From Clostridia bacterium (GTDB lineage Bacteria; Bacillota; Clostridia; Oscillospirales; Acutalibacteraceae): a DNA stretch of 64,000 bases. Below, piece by piece: positions 54,301 to 61,872 of this stretch (position 1 is its first letter; each line of letters begins with the position of its first letter). The stretch covers positions 1-64,000 of the forward strand of contig JAFUQS010000072.1 in assembly GCA_017472225.1 (NCBI GenBank), read 5' to 3'. The translations under genes were made by a program, and so were the position numbers. The notes beneath the pieces are model-generated. The model did no database searches, was not told where the DNA came from, and saw only the letters and a program-made list of their open reading frames with translations.

Positions 54301-54620
54301 GTTTCTATCCTAAAAGAAATTCAGGTTCAACTTATTTATATTATATTAGTGTTGGAGGAATTCATGTTGACAATAAAATGGATAGTGAATATGTTAGCAG
54401 ACAAATTATAATAGAAGCAATAGAAATACATTTATCTAAAGTCTCATTGTATGAAGCACAAATTGAATTAATAGATAACAATTCTAGTTCTCAAGCTAAT
54501 GATTTTTATTTTTTACCGAATGAGGAATATAGATGTGATATAGGTATAACTTATTCACCTTGGAACACATATTATACATATTCGATAAAGAATACTTCTA
54601 TCGAGGACAAATATAAATAA
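51357..54620 (+). CDS. Large secreted thermolysin-like (M4) metalloprotease with carboxypeptidase-regulatory-like repeats
   Basis: The 1087-residue protein has an N-terminal anchor (TILILIAILITILIVTTIGI), an FTP/PepSY-type pro-region (about 80-220) and an M4 domain with HEFTH at 368-372 and GAINESYAD giving Glu392 as third zinc ligand, then GGVHTNSGIINHAAYL. A Cys/His-rich insert (CYENHDHSKCYKNHNHNDGG) precedes that His. Two regulatory-like beta domains follow (VIGKVVDSETKESISDV; TGTVKDNDTSKAIKGVTVEA), then about 380 unassigned residues. It probably acts outside the cell. AAGGT precedes ATG. Confidence 0.8.
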   Translation: MENKNTRKKKTILILIAILITILIVTTIGISFLKKSNSSIEKELDNIVMLNDGELPDITMNAEGNPSFISGAYSDKIVTDFDSAIDSLNDVKNLMGIENPSEEYKEKELTTSDSGFFYKIQQYYEGIPVYGIELIIVTDFYGKTTCLVGDYKKINISTKPNISENEARKIIGCDENAELELCVYALDVEPVLCWHKLGLNEVFISAYSGEMVTTITNIHTFSSVGNDLYDVSRSFEVDKNGNTYIMRDTTRGINVYNDNNLTTKAEIDNLTFSNILKHATIIQSNDNVWNDKESVQAMYAVKNAIDFYKSKVQQAFINNKISEINVLVNYGQNYENAFSATDEKNLSTTYLCIGDGKNYINCYDVLYHEFTHSIITATCNLKYLNQSGAINESYADILGNLLEDSDDWLIGEDLGSGIIRNLQSPSDCLQPEKVNDNNMHAYCYENHDHSKCYKNHNHNDGGCTTCDYGGVHTNSGIINHAAYLMWENGIDKSELLSLFCKSLEYMTSNTNFLGCRSAVLRSARELNFSTDKITIIANAFSKVGIKPNVADSRIANVIGKVVDSETKESISDVRIIVKRVIGDKTSVAGTISYTNTKGEFSLLLPTGVYEITLSVGGYEDSVIGDVKIDDWEKVTLNDILLKKEEILIATGTVKDNDTSKAIKGVTVEAIDNKSDSFDPIATTTTDENGKFTLELPYGNYSLSFKHENYEEYEMYLNNISANNAVLLEDVILNAKIIKLTDDYAKNLWETANDIYCSWVIHRDHNGYTDSSDSLEVGAELFGGDTDWLYYHVNHNEITSVSQLNKHLSNYFDSNICNDITSDFIDVNGKLYSKMIDGLGDDFRVFKDVTVKEQSDNTAIISINFYDIVYGESYNIDQTLRYENGKWIFADYFNYCFGNYKSVDSKDDTSNNINEEPILYDLDFMITKENVRAFLNGCLNHIEDYNARIYSIDVSYDVDHYEFMKAEIKIQTTGLSEDSIYVCFYPKRNSGSTYLYYISVGGIHVDNKMDSEYVSRQIIIEAIEIHLSKVSLYEAQIELIDNNSSSQANDFYFLPNEEYRCDIGITYSPWNTYYTYSIKNTSIEDKYK

Positions 54621-54627
54621 CTGATAA

Positions 54628-54660
54628 ATTCCCCATTCAAGCACTCGTTTGAATGGGGTG
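54628..54660 (+). terminator. Terminator of the M4 protease gene
   Basis: CCCCATTCAA and TTTGAATGGGG form a 10-bp stem with a 7-base loop, followed by TGCGTTTT. Confidence 0.75.
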
Positions 54661-54737
54661 CGTTTTAAACAAAATAATTCTAATAACAATTTCAAGCATA
54701 TAATTAAATAAATCTAAAAAGACAGGAGTTGAATTAA

Positions 54738-56426
54738 ATGGAAAAAGATAACAGAAAATATGCGGTGTATTCGAGAAAATCGAAATATACAGGAAAAGGT
54801 GAAAGCATAGGAAATCAGATTGAACTGTGCAAAAACTATTTGACTACAAAATACAATGCTAAAGCTGATGAAATTGTCGTTTATGAAGATGAGGGGTACA
54901 CAGGTGCAAACACCAAGCGACCCGAATTTCAAAAAATGATAAAAGATATAAGAAATAAAAAAATCAAAACAGTTATATGCTACAGATTAGACAGAATAAG
55001 CCGTAATGTATTGGACTTCTGCAACTTGAAAGACGAGCTTTCAGATTATAATGTAGCTTTTATATCCATAAGAGAAGATTTTGACACATCAACTCCTATG
55101 GGGTCAGCTATGCTTTTAATAACTTCTGTCTTTGCACAGCTTGAAAGAGATACCATTGCCGAGCGTATAAGAGATAATATGCTTGAACTTGCAAAAACAG
55201 GTAGGTGGCTTGGAGGTACTACCCCCTACGGCTTTAAATCGCAGGAAGTAGAAAAAATATCAGTTGACGGAAAGAAAAGAAAGCTTTTTAAGCTCTCCCC
55301 CATAAAAGAAGAAAAGGAAGTTGTAAACCTTATCTTCGACAAATATATTGAGCTTAAATCACTTACAAAATTGGAAACATATTTTATAAAGCACGATATT
55401 AAAACAAGAAATGATATATACTTTTCAACAACAGCTTTAAGAAGCATTTTAACCAATCCTGTTTATGCTATGGCTGACAATGATACTTTAAATTATTTTA
55501 TCGAAAGAGAAGCCGAGATATTTCAAGAAGAAAACTTTGACGGAAATAACGGCTTAATGGTTTATAATAAAACCATTCAAAAAACAGGTAAATCAAAAAG
55601 AATCCGTGATGTTTCAGACTGGATAGTTGCAGTAGGTAAACACAAAGGTTTTATTACAGGTAAAAAATGGGTGCAGATTCAAAATCTAATTGAATTAAAT
55701 GCAGACAAACGATACAGAAAACCTAATGTAAACAACGCTCTTTTATCGGGAATAATCTATTGCAGTAATTGCGGCAGCTTTATGCGACCAAGAACAAACA
55801 GCAAAATTTACGAAGACGGCACACGCTCATTCAGTTATATATGTGAGCTTAAAGATAAAAGCCGTTGCACAAAATGCAACAGTAAAAATATAATGGGTAT
55901 AGAAATTGACAGAAAGGTAATTGAAATAATAAAAGAAATCACTTCCAGCAGAGGAGAAATATATAAAAAAATAAAAGATTTATCCAAAGGTGAATTTGTA
56001 AAAGAAAAAACAAACACAGATGAAATTAAAACTTTGCAAAACACAAAAACACAAAACGAAAAAGCCATTTCAAAATTGGTACAAAAAATTGCCGTTGTTG
56101 ATACTGAATTTGTCGAGAATTTGACAGATGAAATAAGAAAGCTAAAAGAAGCTAACAGCAAAATTGACAAAACTCTTGCCGATTTGCAAAACACTGAATA
56201 TAATCAAAGCATACAAATTGAATATGCAAAACTTGTACTTAATATTTTTGATACTTACTTTCAGACTTTCGATAAATTAGATTTAAAAACCAAAAGATGT
56301 TTAATTAAGATGATAATCGACACAATAGAAATCGAAAACGAAAATGTATATATAAATCTTGTCGGATATTGCTCAAATGCTGATAGCCAAAGGGTTTTGT
56401 GCCAATCAGACCTACATAGAAAATGA
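54738..56426 (+). CDS. Large serine recombinase 2 (SpoIVCA-like), adjacent to the sigK 3' part
   Basis: The 562-residue protein has catalytic Ser15 (YSRKS), YRLDRISRNVLDF, ERDTIAERIRDNMLELAKTG, the recombinase domain, a zinc ribbon (IIYCSNCGSFMRPR with later CTKC) and a coiled coil before the C-terminus. It is closely related to recombinase 1 by eye. Its stop codon TGA (56424-56426) lies inside the right att core, overlapping the sigK 3' frame. Position and family suggest it excises the element in the mother cell, like SpoIVCA. GGAGTTG precedes ATG 54738. Confidence 0.92.
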   Translation: MEKDNRKYAVYSRKSKYTGKGESIGNQIELCKNYLTTKYNAKADEIVVYEDEGYTGANTKRPEFQKMIKDIRNKKIKTVICYRLDRISRNVLDFCNLKDELSDYNVAFISIREDFDTSTPMGSAMLLITSVFAQLERDTIAERIRDNMLELAKTGRWLGGTTPYGFKSQEVEKISVDGKKRKLFKLSPIKEEKEVVNLIFDKYIELKSLTKLETYFIKHDIKTRNDIYFSTTALRSILTNPVYAMADNDTLNYFIEREAEIFQEENFDGNNGLMVYNKTIQKTGKSKRIRDVSDWIVAVGKHKGFITGKKWVQIQNLIELNADKRYRKPNVNNALLSGIIYCSNCGSFMRPRTNSKIYEDGTRSFSYICELKDKSRCTKCNSKNIMGIEIDRKVIEIIKEITSSRGEIYKKIKDLSKGEFVKEKTNTDEIKTLQNTKTQNEKAISKLVQKIAVVDTEFVENLTDEIRKLKEANSKIDKTLADLQNTEYNQSIQIEYAKLVLNIFDTYFQTFDKLDLKTKRCLIKMIIDTIEIENENVYINLVGYCSNADSQRVLCQSDLHRK

Positions 56427-56772
56427 AATACTCATGTTCTTCAGGGGCAAAAAAAAGGATTCAAATGTTGTTTCCGTTAACGAGCCAATCGACACGGACA
56501 GTGAAGGCAATCCCCTGACGTTGATTGATGTTATTTACACCGAGGACACCATAAGTGATGACCTTGACCTTAAAAGAAAAACAGCCCGTTTATACGAGCT
56601 GATTGAATCTATGACCGATGAACGGGATAAGGAAATTATAATCAAGCGTTACGGGCTTTATAATCAGAGAGAGCTTACTCAACGGGAAATTGCAAAGGAA
56701 ATGGGAATTTCACGATCTTATGTTTCGAGAATTGAAAAGCGGGTATTGAGTGAGCTCAGGAATAAGTTCTGA
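56359..56772 (+). CDS. sigK: Sporulation sigma factor sigma-K, C-terminal part
   Basis: The true sigma-K codons start at 56419 (ENEILMFFRGKKKDSNVVSV) and end at 56772. They contain region 3 and region 4 (NEPIDTDSEGNPLTLIDVI; ELTQREIAKEMGISRSYVSRIEKR). The first 20 codons shown belong to the recombinase 2 overlap in another frame and are not sigma-K. The phase equals that of the N-terminal part, so excision yields a 226-residue protein. Alone, the fragment has no normal start and should not be made as a working factor. Confidence 0.92.
   Translation: MSDIAQMLIAKGFCANQTYIENEILMFFRGKKKDSNVVSVNEPIDTDSEGNPLTLIDVIYTEDTISDDLDLKRKTARLYELIESMTDERDKEIIIKRYGLYNQRELTQREIAKEMGISRSYVSRIEKRVLSELRNKF
56415..56428 (+). 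repeat. Right skin attachment site (attR) in sigK
   Basis: ATAGAAAATG of the recombinase 2 end is joined to AAATACTCATG of the sigK 3' part; the core GAAAATG is 56419-56425. Confidence 0.85.
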
Positions 56773-56820
56773 GAATCCGGATTTACACTTTCCCGGCTAC
56801 GGATTTCTTATTATAACTGC

Positions 56821-57705
56821 TTAAAGCGAATAAGGAGGTCTTTCAAATGAGATTTTACCCATTTTTCCGCCTCTGTATTCATCAAGCAGCATTACGGATG
56901 CCCTTTCGGTATTCACTTCGCCGCCCTTTATGAGCATACCTCTTTCTCTGCCGATTTCTTCAAGAATTTCCCAAGGCATACATTCATGGATATCGTCTAT
57001 GTTCTTAAGCTTGTATCTGCCGGTAAGCTTATCTTCATAGCCGTCAACAAGCACCTTTATAAGACGGACTGCCATAGTTTCACTGTCCATAACCTCATCC
57101 TTGACAGACCCGATAAAGGCAAGCTTATCCCCTACCTCGGGGTCGTCAAACTTCGGCCAGAGCACACCGGGTGTATCAAGCAGTTCAATTCCGTTACCGA
57201 TGGCAAACCATTGGTTGCTTCTTGTGACACCCGGTTTATCTGCAACCTTGGCACGGTTTTTGCCTGCCATTCTGTTTATGAATGACGATTTTCCCGTGTT
57301 GGGAATACCCACAACCATCATTCTCAATGCCTTACCGGGCATACCCTTTTCTTCATTCTGCCTGATTTTATCGGCAAGCACCTGTCTTACAAGATTGTGA
57401 TAATTGTTAAGTCCCTTACCCGTGCGGCAATCAACCGCAAGAGCATACTGACCCTTGCTTCTGAAATATTCAATCCACTCTCTTGTGATATTGTCGTCTG
57501 CCATGTCACACTTGTTAAGAAGCACGATTCTCGGCTTTCTGTTTGTAAGCTCGTCGAGCTCGGGATTTCTTGATGACATGGGTATTCTTGCATCAAGCAA
57601 TTCGGTTACGGCATCGACCAAAGGCAAGCTTTCTTTTATGAGCCGCCTTGTTTTTGCCATATGTCCCGGAAACCATTGCACAATTTGCTTCTGACTGTCA
57701 GCCAT
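56821..57705 (-). CDS. rbgA: Ribosome biogenesis GTPase RbgA (YlqF)
   Basis: The 294-residue protein is a circularly permuted GTPase: G4 (LLNKCDMAD) and G5 come before G1 (VVGIPNTGKSSFIN) and G3 (LLDTPGVLWPK). The N-terminus IVQWFPGHMAKTRR is the YlqF signature, and an RNA-binding C-terminal domain follows. RbgA matures the 50S subunit. The gene order rplS-lepB-rbgA is common in Firmicutes. It converges with the sigK 3' part. Confidence 0.95.
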   Translation of the reverse strand: MADSQKQIVQWFPGHMAKTRRLIKESLPLVDAVTELLDARIPMSSRNPELDELTNRKPRIVLLNKCDMADDNITREWIEYFRSKGQYALAVDCRTGKGLNNYHNLVRQVLADKIRQNEEKGMPGKALRMMVVGIPNTGKSSFINRMAGKNRAKVADKPGVTRSNQWFAIGNGIELLDTPGVLWPKFDDPEVGDKLAFIGSVKDEVMDSETMAVRLIKVLVDGYEDKLTGRYKLKNIDDIHECMPWEILEEIGRERGMLIKGGEVNTERASVMLLDEYRGGKMGKISFERPPYSL

Positions 57706-57730
57706 AGGTATTTCTCCTTTCAGCTATAAA

Positions 57731-57757
57731 GAAGCACAGAGAACATTGCCCTGTGCT
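57731..57757. repeat. Small hairpin between lepB and rbgA
   Basis: AGCACAG (57733-57739) and CTGTGCT (57751-57757) form a 7-bp stem between the two co-directional genes. It could modulate read-through or mRNA stability. Confidence 0.4.
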
Positions 57758-57778
57758 CATTTTTTGATTTACAGTTTT

Positions 57779-58381
57779 TCATTCAACCTTCCATTCGGAA
57801 AAATCATTCAGCTTGAATCTGCCCAATTCATCAATGGAAAACGGTCTGTATTTAACAACACCAAGAATATATTCTTCCTTGATAAAGCCGATTTTTTTGG
57901 AACGGCTGTCGGTTGAGCCCTGTCTGTTGTCACCCATGACAAAAACATGACCTTCGGGCACAGTTACGGGGAAGCTGACCCCTTCGCTGTTAATTGTTCG
58001 GTTATTTATATAAGGTTCATCAAGCAAAACACCGTCAACAAAAACATCACCGGTTGAAAAATCAATATCCACCGTCTGATTTTCCGTTGCAATTATTCTT
58101 TTGACAATAGGCTCCTCAAACCAATTGGGCTGAGTAATAATAACAACCTGACCGTATTCGGGATTACTGTCAAAGGCTGAAACAAGAAGCCAATCCTGGT
58201 TCTGAAGTGTGGGCAGCATGGAAGATCCCGAAACCCCGACAATTCTGAACACAAATGTGAAAAAGAGCATAATTGTTACAACAGAAATAGCAACAATTGA
58301 TGCTGAATCATAAATACTGATGAGAATTTTCTCTTTAAAAGTAAGCTCCGATTTTTCTTTTTTTGTGATGTCCTTAATCAT
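57779..58381 (-). CDS. lepB: Type I signal peptidase
   Basis: The 200-residue protein has one N-terminal membrane helix (ISVVTIMLFFTFVFRIVGVSG), the catalytic Ser in SGSSMLPTLQN and the Lys in EPIVKRIIATENQTV, followed by the conserved VPEGHVFVMGDNRQGSTDSR box. It removes signal peptides outside the membrane. ATG 58381 follows AAGGTGG. It is the second gene of rplS-lepB-rbgA. Confidence 0.95.
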   Translation of the reverse strand: MIKDITKKEKSELTFKEKILISIYDSASIVAISVVTIMLFFTFVFRIVGVSGSSMLPTLQNQDWLLVSAFDSNPEYGQVVIITQPNWFEEPIVKRIIATENQTVDIDFSTGDVFVDGVLLDEPYINNRTINSEGVSFPVTVPEGHVFVMGDNRQGSTDSRSKKIGFIKEEYILGVVKYRPFSIDELGRFKLNDFSEWKVE

Positions 58382-58461
58382 GAATGAGCCACCTTTCATA
58401 ATTTTTCTTCTCAGAAGAAACAAAAGGAAGGGATTTTCCCTTCCTTCCATTTGCGTTCTTA

Positions 58462-58806
58462 TCAGCCAATCTTTTCCTTAACCTTAGCTGACTTACCAAC
58501 TCTGTCACGAAGGTAGTAAAGCTTGCTTCTGCGAACCTTACCGTTTCTGACAACTTCAACCTTAGCAACGTTAGGTGAGTGAACAGGGAAAACTCTTTCA
58601 ACACCAACGCCGTAAGCAACACGACGAACTGTGAAGGTTGATGAAACTCCGCTGCCCTTCTTAGCAATGATTGTACCTTCGAAAACCTGGATTCTTTCTC
58701 TTTCGCCTTCACGAATCTTAACGTGAACACGAACAGTGCTACCGATGTTGATTTCGGGTACCTCAGTCTTGAGGGATGAGTTTGAGATGAGTTTGAGTGC
58801 GTCCAT
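58462..58806 (-). CDS. rplS: 50S ribosomal protein L19
   Basis: The 114-residue protein has the standard L19 sequence features: [36 protein letters not shown] and [14 protein letters not shown], ending with [24 protein letters not shown] precedes ATG 58806. It sits at the interface with the small subunit. Confidence 0.97.
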   Translation of the reverse strand: MDALKLISNSSLKTEVPEINIGSTVRVHVKIREGERERIQVFEGTIIAKKGSGVSSTFTVRRVAYGVGVERVFPVHSPNVAKVEVVRNGKVRRSKLYYLRDRVGKSAKVKEKIG

Positions 58807-58962
58807 TTTAATATCCTCCTAAATTCTGCCACGTTCATTCCGAATACTTACGAAAGAGGACCGCTTGCTTTTATTTCCGACTGAATTCAGTCTGCACTAC
58901 ATACAAATGCCTGAATATTTTACCACAACACTTTTTAAAATGCAAGTGTTTTTTGAAATTTT

Positions 58963-61122
58963 TTATTTGATTTTTACGCTCTTTACTGAGCTGTAGGAAC
59001 TGTAGACATAACCGCTGTTTGTTTTGATATAAGCACGGACCTTGAAATAATAGGTTTTGCCCCTTGTGAAGCCGGATTTTGTTGTTTTCAGCTTATTAGC
59101 TTTATAATTTCCGAGCTTTTTGTAGCCGCCTGACTTTTTGGTTGAGTAATATACCTGATAACCTGTTTCGCCGCTGACATTTGACCATGTTACGGTTGCC
59201 TTACCCTTTGAGGGTGATGCCACCTTGATAGTGGGAGCTGCGGTTTTTGTTGCAGTTTTGATTCTTGTTCCGCTTTCCGCCCATACATCTCCGCTTTCGG
59301 TTGTGATGTATGGCTTGACGGAGAAGGTATATTTTGTGCCTTTTTTCAGCTTTTTGATGGTAACTTTTCTTGCTGTTGTTTTATTTATTACGGTTATCCA
59401 TTTCTTTTTTGCAGTATCGTAGCGATAAACCCTGTAGCCCGTTGCACCGGAAGACTTGTTCCAGGTGAGAGTGACGGAGTTTGTTGACTGAGCAGCCTTT
59501 ACATTTTTCACAAGAGCAGGTCTTGTGGCAGTTTTATGCTGCTTATAGCTATCCGAAATAACTCTGATTTCGCCGTACTCGCCTTCATCAACATAGGCTC
59601 TTATTGCAAAAGAATATTTTGTGCCGCTTTTAAGGCTCTTGACAGTATAGCTCAGAGAAGTTGTGTAACCGACAGTTATCCATGCTTTTTTTGACGGGTC
59701 ATAACGGTTAATTCTGTAGCCTGTTGCACCGGGAACCTTCTTCCAATTCAAGGTGACTGTTTTTTCTGTTTTGGTTGATGTAACCTTTGAAGGTGCCGGA
59801 AGTGTGAGCTTTGTACCCTTGGCAGTTACCGTATCTGTGGTTGTACACAAATCACATTTTGCAGTTTTTGTTCCGTCGGAGCTGTAGAGGGCATCCTTGT
59901 TATAAACATAATTCGTGAAGGAATGCACATGGGAATTCAGAACCGTGAATTTATTCTGAGACATCAGACCGTTGATGGTTTCACTTTCAACATAAATTGA
60001 AAGGGTATGCTCACCGTTGGAAATATCGGAGATGGGAATCTTCCAGGAATATCCGATTTCACTTGATGAACAGAATACGGGATACTTTGATGAAATCTCC
60101 TCCCTTTCGGCGGAAGGAAGATGTACCTTTTCGCCGTCATCAATCTGTGCATAGAATTCAACGGGATACCTTCCCGTGCTGAAGCCCCATCCGCTGACAG
60201 GAATTTCATTTACGGTGTAAGCATCAAAAATCATGTCACCCGCAGGCTTCTCACTTTCAAAAATAAGCTCGTCATATACACTGAAATAAAGGAAATTACT
60301 GAAGTCGCTTCTTTCACCTGAGGTATTGCCGCAGGCACGGATATAAGCAAGGTAATTTCCACCGGGAAGCTCTGCAGCAGAAATGCTCTGCGTTTTTTTA
60401 TCGGAAGAAATTGTATATTCCTTCATGTCATTCCAATCATAGCCTGCAGAATTGTTATCGCATCTGACAACACAGAGCTTATAATTTTTCAATTTGCCGC
60501 CCGGATTATTCCATGAAAATGAGAACGGCACACGGCTGCTGACCGATGTATATTCTGCATCGAGCTTCAGCTCGGGAGCCGCAAAGCCCTCAGTATAGCC
60601 ATAAATCGGCCAATAGGTATTCTGTGCAAGAAGTCCCCTTTTTTGTGCCGCTGCTTCTGCATTTGCAGGGATTTCATAATAACGGCAGAAATAATATGCT
60701 GCATCATAAGTGCCCTGAATATTATTTTCAACCTCTCTTATCATACGATAAGTATTGGGATAGCTCGTTTCAAGCTCCTTTTCAAGGTAATAAAGCTGAC
60801 CTGTAAGGCTTGTCCAATCGTAGCCGTTTTCAGCGCAGAAGTCCTTGAGTGACTGCCAACGGCTGTTGTGCCACTGGCATATACCGTAGCTTGTTCCGCT
60901 GTCACCAACCTTATTGGGGTTGAAGCTTGATTCCTTTTCGATATTGGCAAGAATTCCCACAGCGGAAGCAGTGCTGAGTCCCATATTGTTTTTGAGGAAA
61001 TAGAAAATATTTTCTCTGTTGAGATTCAGCGCCTGACTTTTTTGTGAGGATACTGTCAAAACACATACCAGGCTTACCAGAACGAGCGCATAAATTACAA
61101 GTGACTTAAGTTTCCTTTTCAT
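58963..61122 (-). CDS. Secreted cell-wall lytic protein with phage tail lysozyme domain and fibronectin III repeats
   Basis: The 719-residue protein has a signal peptide (LVIYALVLVSLVCVLTVSS), a phage tail lysozyme-like domain at about residues 35-175 (NNMGLSTASAVGILANIEKE with a Glu, DSGTSYGICQWHNSRW), an Ig/Fn-like stretch, and three C-terminal fibronectin type III repeats with near-identical phrases (VTLNWKKVPGATGYRINRYD, VTLTWNKSSGATGYRVYRYD, TVTWSNVSGETGYQVYYST). It probably binds and cuts peptidoglycan outside the cell. Its location among housekeeping genes is unremarkable. Confidence 0.8.
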   Translation of the reverse strand: MKRKLKSLVIYALVLVSLVCVLTVSSQKSQALNLNRENIFYFLKNNMGLSTASAVGILANIEKESSFNPNKVGDSGTSYGICQWHNSRWQSLKDFCAENGYDWTSLTGQLYYLEKELETSYPNTYRMIREVENNIQGTYDAAYYFCRYYEIPANAEAAAQKRGLLAQNTYWPIYGYTEGFAAPELKLDAEYTSVSSRVPFSFSWNNPGGKLKNYKLCVVRCDNNSAGYDWNDMKEYTISSDKKTQSISAAELPGGNYLAYIRACGNTSGERSDFSNFLYFSVYDELIFESEKPAGDMIFDAYTVNEIPVSGWGFSTGRYPVEFYAQIDDGEKVHLPSAEREEISSKYPVFCSSSEIGYSWKIPISDISNGEHTLSIYVESETINGLMSQNKFTVLNSHVHSFTNYVYNKDALYSSDGTKTAKCDLCTTTDTVTAKGTKLTLPAPSKVTSTKTEKTVTLNWKKVPGATGYRINRYDPSKKAWITVGYTTSLSYTVKSLKSGTKYSFAIRAYVDEGEYGEIRVISDSYKQHKTATRPALVKNVKAAQSTNSVTLTWNKSSGATGYRVYRYDTAKKKWITVINKTTARKVTIKKLKKGTKYTFSVKPYITTESGDVWAESGTRIKTATKTAAPTIKVASPSKGKATVTWSNVSGETGYQVYYSTKKSGGYKKLGNYKANKLKTTKSGFTRGKTYYFKVRAYIKTNSGYVYSSYSSVKSVKIK

Positions 61123-61206
61123 ATTCTCCCCCTGTTCTTCAGAAATCTTTTTGTTATTTTACCATATTTCTGAGAATTTTGCAACTACAGGGATTTTCTG
61201 AGACTG

Positions 61207-61872
61207 TTATTCAAATCTTTCTGCATTTTCCAGAAGTAATTGCTTTCTGACAATTGAATAGGTTACAGCTTCAGCATATCTTTTCTGAATTTCATCAGCA
61301 AGAAGTGAGGGATTGACATTTGTTGTGCTTCCCGCAGGAAGAATAACCGTAAGCTTAACTCTGTCGCCAAGCTTTCCGATTTTATATTCCTTTATAAACT
61401 CAATAAGATTTATATCCTTGAGCACCTTGTGTCTGCCTTTTTTGCCAAGCTTCTGAACAATAAGCTCATCCGAATTCAGCATTTCGGCAATAAGTGAAAC
61501 GAGCTCATCTGTACCCTTTTCACAATCAAAGAAGATATCGAATTCACCGAAGGTGATTTTTTTCGGGTCATGAACAGGGTCTTTGACATCGGTAATTTCA
61601 ATTCCCGGGGGCATTGAGGATTTGAGCATAAGGAAGATTTCTTCGTTGGTGCTGTCCCCTTCAATGCGCATATCCATACTTTCGCAAAGGCTTTCCATAC
61701 CAAGGGAAAGAGGAAGTGCAAATGTGATGTAAGGGTGAGGATTGAAGCCCTCCGTATACCAAAGGGGTATTTTTGCCCTTCTTACTGCTCTCGTCATGGC
61801 TCGCATGAGGTCAAGATGAGAAACATAACGGCTCATGCCCATTTTCTTAAACCATACTCTGACACAGCGCAT
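61207..61872 (-). CDS. TIGR03936-family (DUF2344) protein, radical SAM-associated
   Basis: The 221-residue protein begins RCVRVWFKKMGMSRYVSHLD, followed by LMRAMTRAVRRAKIPLWYTEGFNPHP, quoted in part, which is the signature of the DUF2344 family. It overlaps the upstream B12-binding radical SAM gene by 26 bases, as usual in Clostridia. The pair is thought to modify RNA or a related substrate, but the reaction is not established. Confidence 0.88.
   Translation of the reverse strand: MRCVRVWFKKMGMSRYVSHLDLMRAMTRAVRRAKIPLWYTEGFNPHPYITFALPLSLGMESLCESMDMRIEGDSTNEEIFLMLKSSMPPGIEITDVKDPVHDPKKITFGEFDIFFDCEKGTDELVSLIAEMLNSDELIVQKLGKKGRHKVLKDINLIEFIKEYKIGKLGDRVKLTVILPAGSTTNVNPSLLADEIQKRYAEAVTYSIVRKQLLLENAERFE

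Larger units (their letters stand above)
39946..56425 (+). mobile_element. Skin-type intervening element in sigK (16,479 bp), apparently two elements in tandem
   Basis: The segment separates the two in-phase parts of sigma-K and is bounded by direct GAAAATG cores. Excision between the cores restores CIENEILM, the conserved sigma-K sequence. It holds two large serine recombinase genes, the second ending inside the right core. There are no phage structural genes. Cargo comprises a GH112/GH136 glycan operon, a conjugation-like module and two metalloproteases. Confidence 0.9.
46178..56425 (+). mobile_element. Skin element B (about 10.2 kb, mobilisation-like module and recombinase 2)
   Basis: It runs from the middle core to the right core in sigK. 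By eye it is more A+T rich than element A and the chromosome, and has different codon use. It carries M48 and M4 proteases, a coupling ATPase, a replication-relaxation protein, a palindrome cluster and recombinase 2. The boundary is inferred from the core and the composition change. Confidence 0.6.

Noticed and set aside
39946..56425. Interpreting the sigK insert as a prophage
   Set aside because: No capsid, tail, terminase, portal or lysis genes are present. The content is metabolic and mobilisation-like.
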